Below, piece after piece: positions 39,372-49,795 of a stretch of DNA of 64,000 nt. The notes below the pieces were generated by a model. That model made no database searches. It was not told the origin of the DNA and saw only the letters and a list, made by a program, of their open reading frames with translations. This DNA comes from Diphasiastrum complanatum (lineage: Eukaryota > Streptophyta > Lycopodiopsida > Lycopodiales > Lycopodiaceae): positions 51,770,331 to 51,834,330 of the forward strand of contig CM055105.1 of NCBI GenBank assembly GCA_029204225.1, read 5' to 3'. Every line of letters begins with the position of its first letter. Positions within the stretch are counted from its first letter, which is position 1. The position numbers and the translations under genes were made by a program.

Positions 39372-40294
39372 TTGAGGAAACCAAGATTGCACTTGGAAAA
39401 GAGTTCAAGATGCAAGATCTTGGAAAAATTCACTATATTCTAGGATTAGAGATTGACTTTCTTAAAGATAAAGCTTTTGTATGTCAATCCAAGTATGCTC
39501 TATCAATGTTAAAGAAGTTCAATATGTTGAATTGTAAGAGTACAGAAACACCTATGGAGCAAAATGTAAAGGAATCTAACAAAGGTGATGAAAGATCCTT
39601 CGTGGACATCACACTTTTTAGAAGTCTTATAGGCTCCTTAATTTGGCTCACAATAACTAGACCTGACATAAGCTTTAGTGTTCATAAGTTGAGCCAGGCT
39701 ATGCAAAATCCTACTATTTATCATTGGAAAATGGCCAAGAGAGTGCTTAGATATATATCTTCAACTTTTGATTTTGGTTTATTGTATAAAAGTGAATATC
39801 TTTCTATTATTGGTTATTCTGACTCGGATTTTGCAAGTGATAGAGCAGATCGAAAATCTACAAGTGCTTATGTCATATATCTTGGAGTAAACTTGATATC
39901 TTGGCTTTCCAAAAAGCAAGATAATGTATCACTCTCATCATGTGAAGCTGAGTACAAGGCACTCACTACAACAACAAAGGAAGTGCTTTGGATGAAGGGA
40001 TTACTAGTGGAGCTAAAGCTAATCATGGAAGAGGATCTACTTATGATCATGTGTGACAACATTTCAGCCCAAGCCCTTGCCAACCACCCAATATTCCATA
40101 CAAGGAGCAAACATATCGAAGTTGCACATCACTTCGTGAGAGAGAAGCTCATTGGAGGTGAAATCAAATTGGAGCACATCGACACATCAACTTGTATTGC
40201 TGATATGCTCACCAAACCTTTGAGCAAAAGTTCCTTCATCAAGCATAGAGCCAATCTTGGAGTGATACCAAGATCCATGTTCAAATCAATATAG
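39359..40294 (+). CDS. Copia I RT end and RNase H
   Basis: 311 codons open to the natural end of pol. VEETKIALGKEFKMQDLGKI, HYILGLEIDFLKDKAF and SKYALSMLKKFNMLNCKSTE finish RT. TRPDISFSVHKLSQAMQNPT leads to RNase H: YSDSDFASDRADRKSTSAYV, LSSCEAEYKALTTTTKEVLW (Glu), MCDNISAQALANHPIFHTRS (Asp), KHIEVAHHFVREKLI. It ends ADMLTKPLSKSSFIKHRANL, GVIPRSMFKSI. The four acidic RNase H residues appear to be in place. The stop lies 17 bases before the polypurine tract. Confidence 0.92.
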   Translation: MYQVVEETKIALGKEFKMQDLGKIHYILGLEIDFLKDKAFVCQSKYALSMLKKFNMLNCKSTETPMEQNVKESNKGDERSFVDITLFRSLIGSLIWLTITRPDISFSVHKLSQAMQNPTIYHWKMAKRVLRYISSTFDFGLLYKSEYLSIIGYSDSDFASDRADRKSTSAYVIYLGVNLISWLSKKQDNVSLSSCEAEYKALTTTTKEVLWMKGLLVELKLIMEEDLLMIMCDNISAQALANHPIFHTRSKHIEVAHHFVREKLIGGEIKLEHIDTSTCIADMLTKPLSKSSFIKHRANLGVIPRSMFKSI

Positions 40295-40298
40295 ATTA

Positions 40299-40311
40299 TT
40301 TTTAGGAGGAG
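40299..40311 (+). promoter_or_regulatory. Polypurine tract of copia I
   Basis: ttttaggaggag just before the 3' LTR start TGTTAAAAT. Confidence 0.88.
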
Positions 40312-41151
40312 TGTTAAAATTGAAAAACAATCCATATTGATTTCTTGGCTTGCTACAAATGTTGTACCATGCAAGTATGTAGCTCATTAATGCAAAATGC
40401 CAAGTTTGGCCTAGATAGAACTTGAACTACATGGTTATGTAATATCTAGATTGATGAATACAACTTGCATATAGTTTGTAGACATAGAATTAGCAAAGTC
40501 ATGCTTGTAGAAACTCGTGGCAATTCACATGCATTAATTGTAAGTGATCCATAGTGACATGCAAGGCATGCACAAAGTGTAATGGACACATGCATGATGA
40601 TTTGTACTTTGTTAGTTAGAACTTGCACACTTGTAGAAAGTTGGTAGAATTTCATGCATGTGATGATTTGTACTTTGTTAGTTAGAACTAGCACACCTGT
40701 AAAAAGTTGGTAGAATTTCATGCATGGAAAGTGACAAATGTCACATAGACTCTAGATGTAACTTTAGATGTCATTTTGTAATGGATGGATGTGGTTCTAC
40801 CTCAAGCTACCTCAAACCCTCTCCTCACAATCAATGATGAAGAACCAAAGTTTTGTAGCTATCTCATGCCATTTTGGATCTAAACTATTTTGTTTGTTAT
40901 CTCTCTACTTTTCTCTCTCTAACTCATGTTGAAGCTAATGCTTATACATTGATATCTTGTACTTTTGCTCATTATTGATTCATTGTTATCATATTCAGTT
41001 GCTTAGCATGCTAGATCGTGGTTAAGCCATTTCTTCTGAACTAGATCTTGCTAATCAATCTAGAATCAGGTTACCGTGCTAATCATAAAGCTTAATTAGA
41101 TCCATCATACTTGTGGACATTCCCCACGTGTGAAATCTGGAAATTTTGTCA
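40312..41151 (+). repeat. 3' LTR of copia I (840 bp)
   Basis: Starts TGTTAAAATTG and ends TTTTGTCA. Relative to the 5' LTR it has a 64-bp tandem duplication (about 40597-40725, unit tgatgatttgtactttgtta onward) and an extra segment at about 40806-40862 (ctcctcacaatcaatgatga). Confidence 0.9.
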
Positions 41152-41640
41152 ATATGTATTCTAGAAAGTGACACATGTAGGAAAAATGTAGTTAAAGCTG
41201 CATTTCTCAACATGCAAAGTGGTAGGTGTCAAATTTTTGATAGAAACTACTCTTAGAAGTGACCAATGAAGTTCAAGGGCTGATCTACCTCGAGCTAGTA
41301 CTATTTATTGTATATCTGAGGGAGTTTCTCACTAATTTAAGGATGAATCAAGCATTGAAGCTATTCTCGTCATTTTTACTTGTAAGCTTGAATTGTCCAT
41401 TCTCTCTCCACTTGAGGGGAAGGCTTTGCTCATACATTATTTTTCTTTGTAATTTCCCCACACATGTGACAACAATCAATTATTGATTGTTAGCATGCTA
41501 GATTGTGATTTAGCCATAGAATCTAGAGATAGATCTTGATTTTCAAGCTAGAATTGATCTATGTGCAAACACAAAGCTTAGGGAGATCATTCACACATTG
41601 AAAGTACATCCTACACGTGTGAGCTTTTGGAAATTTCACA
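41152..41640 (+). repeat. Right part of the 5' LTR of copia J
   Basis: Begins with the second copy of ATATG and ends AAATTTCACA right before the PBS. Shares cacaaagctta and ctagattgtg words with the I LTR. Confidence 0.8.
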
Positions 41641-41653
41641 TGGTATCAGAGCC
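41641..41653 (+). promoter_or_regulatory. Primer-binding site of copia J
   Basis: TGGTATCAGAGCC adjoining the LTR end CACA. Confidence 0.9.
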
Positions 41654-42084
41654 AAACAAGCTTACCATGCTATAATCATTTCATGTATCAGAAATTTTGA
41701 ATTCTATTCAAGCTAGAAAGCAGTTCTTCACAATTTTCTATTATTTCTTGAGAAGTTTGTGAATCAAAGAGACCAAAATAGAAGTTTTCAAAAAGATATT
41801 GACTAGATAGCTTGTTGGAAAGCTAGAAATGTTTAGTTTCCATTGCAAAATGAGCCAATCAAAATTTATAAGCTTTTGATTAAGGGTAGGTAGGGCGCCT
41901 AGACCTATGTGGACACTTTTGGATTTGATCAAAAATAGCTTGTTTGATCCAAAATCCCATATCTATGCATACCAATCACACAAACTCGAGATCTAGACAT
42001 TGTTTTGAGTTGTTTGTCACATTGTTTCATACAAATCCATTGTATTTGAGTCAATTAATCAACTCAAGCAAGCCAACATCATCA

Positions 42085-42311
42085 ATGGGAAAGAACAAGA
42101 TTCCATTGCAAGTGAAGGAGAAGGATCCCTTCTGGTATCAAGTTTCTCCTCTACACTGAAGGATGGATCATGGTATATTGATAGTGATGCTTCATCACAC
42201 ACGTGTTGCTCCAAGAATTCTTTTGAATCTATTGTACCTTATGAAGGATTTAAGAAATCAATATACACAGCAAATGATCATGAATGGAAGGAATTGGGAG
42301 TATTCTCTTAA
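42085..42311 (+). pseudogene. Copia J gag start fused to protease
   Basis: ATG at about 42088 begins MGKNKIPLQVKEKDPFWYQV and stops after 24 codons. Almost at once a neighbouring frame reads DGSWYIDSDASSHTCCSK, the protease region (Asp-Ser-Asp in place of Asp-Ser-Gly), then YEGFKKSIYTANDHE. Nearly all of gag, including the knuckle, is absent: another internal deletion. Confidence 0.7.
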
Positions 42312-43095
42312 AGCTTGCATCTTCTAAAGTTTTATCTCTTTCCAATGTTTTTTGTTCCTAAACTCACAAAGAACCTTATAATTGTTGGTCAATTGCTTGG
42401 TCACTTGCTTGATAATGGCCTTGATGTGAAATTCAACATCAATACTTGTACTATTAAGAAAGGTAATAAGATCCTTGCACGTGGATCTAGATATGAAGGC
42501 ATTTTCAACTTAAATCCACATGAAAGTGAAAATTCTTGTGATGTTGCTTATATGACTAATATTTCCAAGGAGGAGTTATGGTATAGGAGATTGGGACATT
42601 CCAATTTCAAATCCATGCTTTCTATGGTCAAAGATGCAAAATCCATTGGCTTACCAAGATCACTTTCCAAAGAGATCAAGCCATGTGAGGCTTGTGCAAC
42701 AACAAAGTCATATAAGAAGCCATATCCAAGGTCTTCCATCAAGACTACACATCCATTGGAGTTGATACACTCGGATGTACATTTTTCATCATCTAAAAGC
42801 AAAGGAGGAGCCACTTGCTTTGTTACTTTTATTGATGATTTCACAAGCTACACATGGCTATATCTTATTTCTTCTAAAGCTATGGTGTATGATTATTTCC
42901 TTATTTTCAAAGCTTTTGTTGAAAAACAATTTTCTTACAAAGTCAAAGCTTTGAGGTACTATTTCCTTGTCTCACTAGGATTTATCCTATGTGACTATGA
43001 TCCTTCCATGTATCTAAAGTTTTATGCTAGTGATATTGTCATTCTTCTAATTTATGTTTTTGATATTATCCTAAGTGGAAGTCAATTTAGTTAGA
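42312..43095 (+). pseudogene. Copia J integrase N-terminus fused to RT
   Basis: 259 codons open. VPKLTKNLIIVGQLL and CTIKKGNKILARGSR precede LWYRRLGHSNFKSM and CEACATTKSYKKPY (HHCC finger). LIHSDVHFSSSKSKGGATCF carries the first catalytic Asp. After KQFSYKVKALR, where integrase should go on to its second Asp, the frame reads YYFLVSLGFILCDYDPSMYL and VILLIYVFDIILSG: late RT, with YVDD changed to YVFD. So about 1 kb (integrase core to RT palm) is deleted without breaking the frame. No activity expected. Confidence 0.85.
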
Positions 43096-43214
43096 GAAAC
43101 TAACGTTGCACTTGGAAGTGAGTTCAAGATGCAAGATCTAAGAGAAATCCACTACATACTAGGTCCAGAGATTGACTTTTATGATAAAGGACTTTTTATG
43201 TCAATCTAAGTATG
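43096..43214 (+). pseudogene. Copia J RT tail remnant
   Basis: In a shifted frame: RETNVALGSEFKMQDLREIH and YILGPEIDFYDKGLF, matching I after its own shift at the same place. Ends at the minisatellite. Confidence 0.75.
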
Positions 43215-43356
43215 CTCAACTGATAGCATAGAGCAACAATAACAATGAACTGATCTAGTAGAAAGCAACAATAGCAATGAACTGATAGCAGAAAGCAATG
43301 ATAATGAACCGATATAACAAAAAGCAACGATAGCAATGAACTGATAGCAGAAAGCC
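43215..43356. repeat. Minisatellite, about four units
   Basis: Units of roughly 30-37 bp built on agcaacaatagcaatgaact and gatagcagaa. It starts exactly where copia J sequence ends (tatgctcaactgatag). Confidence 0.85.
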
Positions 43357-44120
43357 CCTTATCATTTGGAGGGTAAAGCATTTATTATCCAAATTCAAAT
43401 TAGATAAAGTAGTCCCATCATTACTAGGAAGCCTTCATTGCATTTACTCATGTGTAGCACCTATCAAGCTCCAAAAAGTGAGAAATGTACTACCATAAGT
43501 AATGTATTAGCAATATAAATTATGAGTAATAAAATCCCCAAAAAGTGACACGTACTACTAAAAAGTACAATGAAAAATGGGTTCTTTTTTTGTACCACCA
43601 AACCATGGTTTTAGCCACATCTCTATTGTTGGATTTATTCCTTCTCTCCCTAAAAGGGCCCGAGTGGTGAATTTTTCCTTGAAGGGAAGAGTTTTTTCAA
43701 AGAGAAAAAACAGTTCAAAAAAATTCAAAGTGCCCCTATTTGCATGTCCTTTAGCCTATTTTGGCCAAACGAAGGACTATAGCCTCCAAACGAAAGGCAC
43801 CTTCACTGTACCTACAAGTAAGGTACAACAAAACATAGTGATTGCTACAGAGAAAGTGTTTGGAGTGCATCAAAAGCGATTTCACCACTCTATAGGGCAC
43901 GAAGTTGCAAGTTCATGGTAAGGAGCATATAGGAAGGTGAAACCGATTTGGCTTCCAATTTGGCGGCAAAGCAGCGGTGTCCTGGTAAGCTAAAAATTGT
44001 AGGTCATTATTTTTTACTTTTGGCATCACTATTGGCCTTGGCATACTCTTTATAGCCTACAAGTGCATTTTTACATAACTTAAAAATGGTCGACATCAAT
44101 GAGGCAATTTTGGGGACGCA
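43357..44120. other. No gene recognised
   Basis: A 114-codon frame at 43577-43921 (plus) has no family motif and runs through sequence of uneven composition, so it is not called. The region may be a leader or LTR of element K: at 44090-44170 there is a gag-start-like remnant (NLMGIPTTTFGSSNG, or in the next frame NGDSNYNIWKFK). Confidence 0.35.
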
Positions 44121-45460
44121 AGTAAACTTAATGGGGATTCCAACTACAACATTTGGAAGTTCAAATGGGATATCGTTGCGGACATAGGATGATCAGGCAT
44201 TGCTAGCCAAGAACAAGCAAAAAGGTTGGAAGAGGATTCCAAAGAAGGGCAAGGATGATGAGGATGAGCGAGAGTCATCATCAAAGTACAAAAAGAAGAA
44301 GAAGAACAAATGCCACAAACATGATCATTGGGCACACGCATGTTATAAGAAGAAAGCAGACATAAAGGCCAGAAAAGTATACATGCTCCAACCACAAGGC
44401 TTTGTTGCGAAGGAATAGGAACATAAGGTATGCAAGCTACCCAAAGCACTCTATGGTCTCAAGCAAGCGCCACGTGCATGGTATGGATGTATTGATCATT
44501 ACTTTCTCTCTCATGAGTTTATGAGAAGAAGTTCAGATCCAAATCTTTATGTTCTTATAAACAATGATAACATTGCCTTGGTGGTGCTTTATGTTGATGA
44601 TATAATTATCATGGGCAATGATGAGAATCTCATTCACTCCATCAAAGCCAACTTGTGCAAGGAATTTGAGATGACAGATTTAGATCTTATGCATTATTGT
44701 TTGGGAGTTGAAATATGGCAGAATGGCAATGACATCAAGCTTTGTCAACGCAAGTATGTTCGTGAGATTCTAGAGAGATTCCACATGACAGAGTGCAAAC
44801 CTTCCATCACTCCATCCGAAGTCAGTAAGAAGTTGTCTTATGTTGATGATAGTGGCTATGTTGTGAGCTTGATTAGTCAATTCATGTCATCACCTACATT
44901 GGACCATTGGAAAGCAGCGAAAAAGATCTTCTACGTGAAGAGCACACCCAACCTTGGCTTGGTTTATAGAAAGCATGACATTTTACCTCGATTGCAAGGT
45001 TATGTTGACATTGATTGGGCATGCAATATAGATGATAGAAAGTCAATTACAGGGTATGCTTTCAACTTTGAAAATGGCTGTTTTTCATGGTCTAGTAAGA
45101 AGTAGGACACCATTCTCTTTCACTGACAGAAGCTAGGTATAAAGCGTTAAGTTCTGCTACTCAAGAAGCTGTTTGGCTACGTAGATTGTTGAGTGAGATT
45201 GGTATGAAGAAAATACACCCTATTATTATCTTCTGTGATAGCCAAATCGAAATATCGTTGTCTAAAAATCTAGTGTTTCACGCAAGAACTAAACACATGG
45301 AAGTAAAATATCACTTTGTGCGTGAAAAGCTACAGTCTGAAGATATTAGTATTATGCATTGCTCTACAATGTTGCAATTTGTTGATGTATTTACAAAAGC
45401 TCTAAGTTAGGATAAATTTGAGACTTTTAGAGCTAAGCTTGGCATAGATACAATTATGTA
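44121..45460 (+). pseudogene. Copia K: gag remnant joined to RT and RNase H
   Basis: From 44121, gag-start residues (NYNIWKFKWDIV), a short frame with KKGKDDEDERESSSKYKKKK, and a damaged knuckle (KCHKHDHWAHACYKKK, one Cys lost). Within 20 residues this passes into RT (YMLQPQGFVAKE, TAG at about 44416, then HKVCKLPKALYGLKQAPRAW). RT continues at 44521-45105 with YVDDIIIMGNDENLIHSIKA, MTDLDLMHYCLGVEIWQNGN, and RNase H (VDIDWACNIDDRKSITGYA). After a stop near 45104 and a shift come SATQEAVWLRRLLSEIG, FCDSQIEISLSKNLVFHART, KHMEVKYHFVREKL and DVFTKALS. Protease, integrase and the RT N-terminus are deleted. Confidence 0.85.
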
Positions 45461-45561
45461 AAATGTTTTTTTTTGAAGTACTTGTTGATACTCTCATGGA
45501 GGTATGTTCCATGAATAGCATAGATCATAGATCGATTGAGATGTTGATTATTGAGGGAGAG

Positions 45562-45820
45562 AGTTAAATTAGCAATAATCAATGTGTAATTTGTTTTATG
45601 GCTACTTTCTAAGTTTGACAGTGACGCGTTTTGCCTAGCTCTAGAACTATCGGGCCGATTCTTTTACGAGCCCATATTGAGTACATAAGTTGCTTCTCTT
45701 TGTACTTGTGAGTTAATGTACATATAATTGTTGAAGAGCAATTTTGTTGTGTCTTGTCTTGAAGCACTTGATGGTGTGTTGTGGTGATTGAATCGATCGG
45801 TCTTGTATCGTTTGTCAACT
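45562..45820 (+). repeat. Probable 3' LTR of copia K
   Basis: A purine tract (ttgagggagaga) at 45551-45562 leads into gttaaattagcaataatc, like TGTTAAA starts elsewhere with the TG mutated. The end is unclear; gtttgtca at about 45809-45816 is one candidate. No second copy to confirm it. Confidence 0.45.
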
Positions 45821-46639
45821 GATTTTTAGATTTATATACACTAAATGTAAAATTGTCTAATGATAAATTGATGGACAGAGTAATTTTTCTACACTAAAAC
45901 TATGGATGTCATAGGAGGATAAAGCTCTCGGCATCAATAGCACCACTATTTCACTTATTGTGGCATATTCGTCTTTCCGTTTGAACTGTAATAATATTAA
46001 CAACAAAGAAAAATATCTCACTTACTGCACACTAAATCATCTTCATTGGATAGAATTTTATTCGACGACTAGAATTTGACTTCATAGGCCTTCACATGCA
46101 ACCAGCCCCTCTACCTCTAAACTGAAAAGTCATTGTCATCTCACAATATATATAATCATTCATTCTGATTTCCTAGAAGAAAATATGCTATATGTATGGC
46201 ATATGCACAAAATCTACTATTATGCCACTTTTTGCTGATATACGAATGTGGCTATGTTAAAAGTTAGCTATAAATTTCTATGGCAAGTTCAAACGTCACA
46301 ATCGGTTCTCAAATGATAGTTATATCGAAAGATTTAAAGCTATTTTTAATTCTTTACTATTTTTAGTAATTTTGTTAAATAGCAATATGCTATTTATAGT
46401 AGTGCCCATAAGTGACTCTAATGGACAATAATATGGACAGTTGCTAAGTAGTTTTATTAAAATGGCAATTTTATGCCATCTTATTTATATCATGATTAAT
46501 AAAAAAAAGCCCAGGTACTCTTAAGGTTCTGCCTTAAAGTTCAAGGGAGTGTCCTAAGGTTATGGGTCATGAAAACGAAAACACGTTTCAATGACGAGTA
46601 GTTCACAAGTTAAAATGTGTTACTAAGGAAAAGGAGCAA
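45821..46639. other. AT-rich intergenic DNA, nothing recognised
   Basis: No open frame or repeat of note on either strand. Confidence 0.5.
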
Positions 46640-46860
46640 AATTGTCAGTTCAGAATTGCCAATTTGAAGTACTATGCCGATTTTCGAATTGGAATCAATG
46701 TGATGACGATGAAAGTTTTTACCGAATTTGGAAACCTAGTAATCAAGCAATTTGCCTTGGTTGGAATTACGGCCGATTTCCCAATGACTATTGTTGTTCG
46801 AGGTTTGAATGACAAGGTTTAAGATGAACTCAAGTGGATTAAGACTATGGAAAACTGAAG
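46640..46860 (+). pseudogene. Possible gypsy-type gag remnant
   Basis: A coding-like frame without ATG reads FRIGINVMTMKVFTEFGNLV, then TADFPMTIVVRGLNDKV, stop, DELKWIKTMEN. The phrase ending R-G-L-N-D-K-V resembles the end of Retrotrans_gag helices (hydrophobic, then G-L-x-x-x-V-x-x-E-L). Short and without knuckle; weak evidence. Confidence 0.3.
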
Positions 46861-48201
46861 AGCTTATACAGGCTTTTGTCATTATGAAAGGTTCTTGAAG
46901 TTGTTGGCAATCGTTGAAAGGTTGTTATGAAGCGGGTGGTTCGTGCACGGCCTTCATGTTTGGAGAGAATAAGGCAGGCAAGAGTGAAGGCATCCCTGTT
47001 TTTGGAGAGAGGAGAGTGATGAGGTTTCCTCCATCGCCGATACTCGGAAGTTCAGTATCAGCCGAGTTGGGAGATTATATTCTTCTTTTATAGTTAAGAT
47101 GATCGTTGTGCCGAAAGTACTATGCTGAAAATTTGAAGAAGCTATTCATGACGACAATGTGCTGAGCCGATGAATGCAAGAAAGAACCTGTTATGTGAAT
47201 AAATTGCTGATCTGGAAGATTTGAAGAAAGCACATTCCCCAAATCCATACAGGACACCGATGGGGAGAAACAGCCTTGCTGTTCTGAAGCACGGCCATCA
47301 TTGCTGCCTGCGTGAAGCATACCTACTGTCCCATCGTTACTACTCTCTCTCTCTCTGCGTGAGAAATCTGACTCTGAAGGGTCTCCAGCGCTGCCTTGCT
47401 ACTGGTGAATGCATTCTCTTGGTTCTAATCATCCAATGTGCGCTCAGCCAGCGACTGAAGTGATTGATAATCTGCATACCCTGTGGTAATTCAATCGTTC
47501 ATGTAGGCTGTAGGCTACGAATCAGACCTATAGCCAGTTGAAATAATTCCTGGTAGATCTATGTGGACATGATGACAACCGATTTTGAGTCCTTATTAGC
47601 AAATGTTGATTTGTGAAAAGTCTGGCAACGATCAAGAAACACTTGAACTTCGGTTGAACAGCGATCTGATTTGGCCTTGTACAAGGCATGAATAAATACT
47701 AACCAATCCTTGCAGCAGAGAAATTGAAAGTTTTTGTTGATTTGTTATCAATCAGGCACAATGTTTTCATAGAGCGTGTAATGCAGCCTTGATCTGTTGA
47801 AAAGTTTTTATCCAATCACAATTTGAATAAGGTTGTGAGAGAGACGACTGGTTAAAGATTTGTGTGTCCAAACTTTGCTGACAGATTAACAACGTTCTGA
47901 AAAAGTAAAAGCTGAAGGAAAAGTGAAGATATTAAAGAACCGGTTACCTGCTGAAGAGAGACCCTTAACCTGTGGACAGTCCCTTGAAACTTAAGTCAGA
48001 GCAAAAGCACTGAGGTAATTTTCATTGTTTATCTCTGTTTTTACTAAATGTCTTAATTCACTTCATGATAGATATAGAAAATGAGTAAATGTTATATATA
48101 TAGAAACATTTATTTATCATGACTGTTTAACACAGTAAAAATATGACTATATGCTTTATGGTCTGCAGTAAAACTTATATTTTTACAGTCTGTAATAATT
48201 T
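46861..48201. other. No gene recognised
   Basis: Slightly GC-richer at 46900-47460, with a CT run at 47343-47356. Frames on both strands lack motifs. It could be the LTR or untranslated part of a gypsy element. Confidence 0.4.
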
Positions 48202-48388
48202 ACAGATTTATAGTCTGTAGTAAATAGTACAGTCAATAATGGAAAATGTTAGATTTTGTTTCAATAACAAAATATTCTATATGCTTAACATATTATTACA
48301 GATTTATAGTCTGTAGTAAATAGTACAGTCAATAAAGGAAAATGTTAGATTTTGTTTCAATAACAAAATATTCTATATGCTTAACATA
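48202..48388. repeat. Tandem duplication, 96-bp unit
   Basis: Two copies starting acagatttatagtctgtag at 48202 and 48298, differing by about one base over most of the unit. AT-rich, non-coding. Confidence 0.92.
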
Positions 48389-48679
48389 GAATTGAGGACC
48401 TTGAGTGGTGGTTCTCAGAACCGTACAGTGAACCGTACGGTTCTCAGACATTTTAAGGTGAACCGTGGTGAACCCTACAATCGTTAATTAATTAATTATT
48501 TATTTTTAAAAGTTCCCACACCCCAAAACAACCTAAAAAAATGCCAAAAAAAGACCAAAAAAAGCCAAAAAAAACTAGAATTAAATAGGGAGTTTATTTA
48601 TTTCTTTAAGGACGACCATAGCATTTAATTAATTAATTAATCAATGGCATTTTTTATCTTTTAGCTCGAGGCCTTGCCC

Positions 48680-49415
48680 AGCCTAGTCAAAGTCTATATC
48701 ACACTCTTGTTTTGCTTGTGGATAAAAAAGACAGTACAAATCGTCTTTGTATTGATTATGGTGCTCTTAGTCGTCTTACTATTTGAAATAAATATCATAT
48801 TCCCGACATAGATGACCTATTTGACCACCTGGATACAGCTTCTATCTTTCTAAAGTTGATCTTTGTAGAGGTTATCATTAGATTTGTATTCACCTAGGTG
48901 ACATGTAGAAGATTGATTTTTGTACATTTTTCGTTATAAGAATTTTGTGTTTTAGCTTTTGACATTTTTATTGGGCATGCTACTTTCCAAAACGTCATGA
49001 GTAAAATCTTTTGATTTCTCCTTGATGTTTGCATGCTAATTTATTTTGATAAATTCTAGTTTTTAGTCACAACTGTTAGTCTCATATTCTTCATTTATCC
49101 TTGGTTTTTGAACTCTTATGATCACACTTGCTTTATGCTAAACAATCCAAGTCTTCTTTTTGTTTCTAAAAACAAATGTCTTTTAGATCTAGGAATTGCT
49201 TATCATTTTTTTGGTTTTTTGGCTTTTGTTCAATTTATATGTGTGAAACATTCCAAATTTGCTGCCACCACGTCCATGAGGTTCAAATGTTTCTCAATCT
49301 TGCTACACATTTATATAAGTCTATTCTTGACATGTGTTGTTATGGAAGAAATCTATTTTTCGTTGAACAATTATTTATCAAGAGTCATTCAATAACGTCC
49401 TTGTTAGCTCTACCA
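48680..49415 (+). pseudogene. Ty3/gypsy reverse transcriptase, heavily decayed
   Basis: With stops and shifts: LVLLVDKKDSTNRLCIDYGA, LSRLTI, NKYHIPDIDDLFDHLDTASI, FLKL. These match the gypsy RT opening (hydrophobic-VKKKDG-RLCVDYRALN-KYPIPxIDDLLD). Later GHATFQNVMSKIF and LIYFDKF stand for the ATFQxxMN and FLDDI sites, the Asp pair being lost. The RT end (SYDHTCFMLNNPS) reaches 49200. Clearly a different superfamily from the copia copies around it, and much older. Confidence 0.75.
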
Positions 49416-49795
49416 AATTTTGATCATAAGTAATTTGTTGATATTGACGCCAGTGTTGTTGGTGTTGGTGCTATTCTTTGTCACCCTGTTGGGGTATCAT
49501 TTATGTTTTTATGAAACATGCTATTGTATGCATGAAACAAAATTGCTTGCTTTGTCAATGCTTTGAAAAAATGGCACCATTGCTTTAGACATGTCTCTTT
49601 TGACCTTCATCTTAATCAACGGTCTCTTCAATAATTGCATTCTCAGAAGACACTTAGGGATTGATAGTCTGCTAGATGTAGTTTTATCAAACATTTCATT
49701 ATGATCTTCATTATCGTTGTGGAAAAAATAATGCCGATGCATATGCTCTTTCCCATTTCTTGGCCTATGTACACGCACTTACAATTATTCATCCC
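49416..49795 (+). pseudogene. Ty3/gypsy RNase H, decayed
   Basis: Follows the RT remnant: FVDIDASVVGVGAILCHPVG (family pattern D-A-S-x-x-G-x-G-A-V-L), NALKKWHHCF, DLHLNQRSLQ, and finally HYRCGKNNADAYALSHFLA, the typical gypsy RNase H end (GKxNxxADALSR). Several stops and shifts. Integrase does not follow; the satellite array starts soon after. Confidence 0.8.

Larger units (their letters stand above)
36759..41151 (+). mobile_element. Ty1/copia element I, plus strand, complete ends, gag deleted
   Basis: About 4.4 kb with both LTRs, PBS, polypurine tract and a five-base target duplication ATATG. Internal sequence passes from leader directly into the middle of integrase at about 37905; gag, protease, HHCC finger and the first integrase Asp are gone. 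RT and RNase H are well preserved. It is inserted in the 5' LTR of the related element J. Confidence 0.92.
41152..43214 (+). mobile_element. Copia element J, right of the nested insertion
   Basis: Rest of the 5' LTR (41152-41640), PBS, leader, gag start, protease, integrase N-terminus and a piece of RT, ending at about 43214. Together with 36590-36758 it surrounds element I. Its coding sequence is closely related to that of I, so a member of the family inserted into another member. No 3' LTR is seen. Confidence 0.85.

Noticed and set aside
43215-43356. Spaced repeats resembling a CRISPR array
   Set aside because: Units are adjacent without unique spacers and the repeats are imperfect; the context is plant nuclear DNA.
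43577-43921. 114-codon frame upstream of copia K
   Set aside because: Uneven composition, no motif, and position fits an LTR or leader.
48415-48480. Short palindromic gaaccgtac words, possible hairpin or operator
   Set aside because: Imperfect and isolated; no element or gene context to give them meaning.
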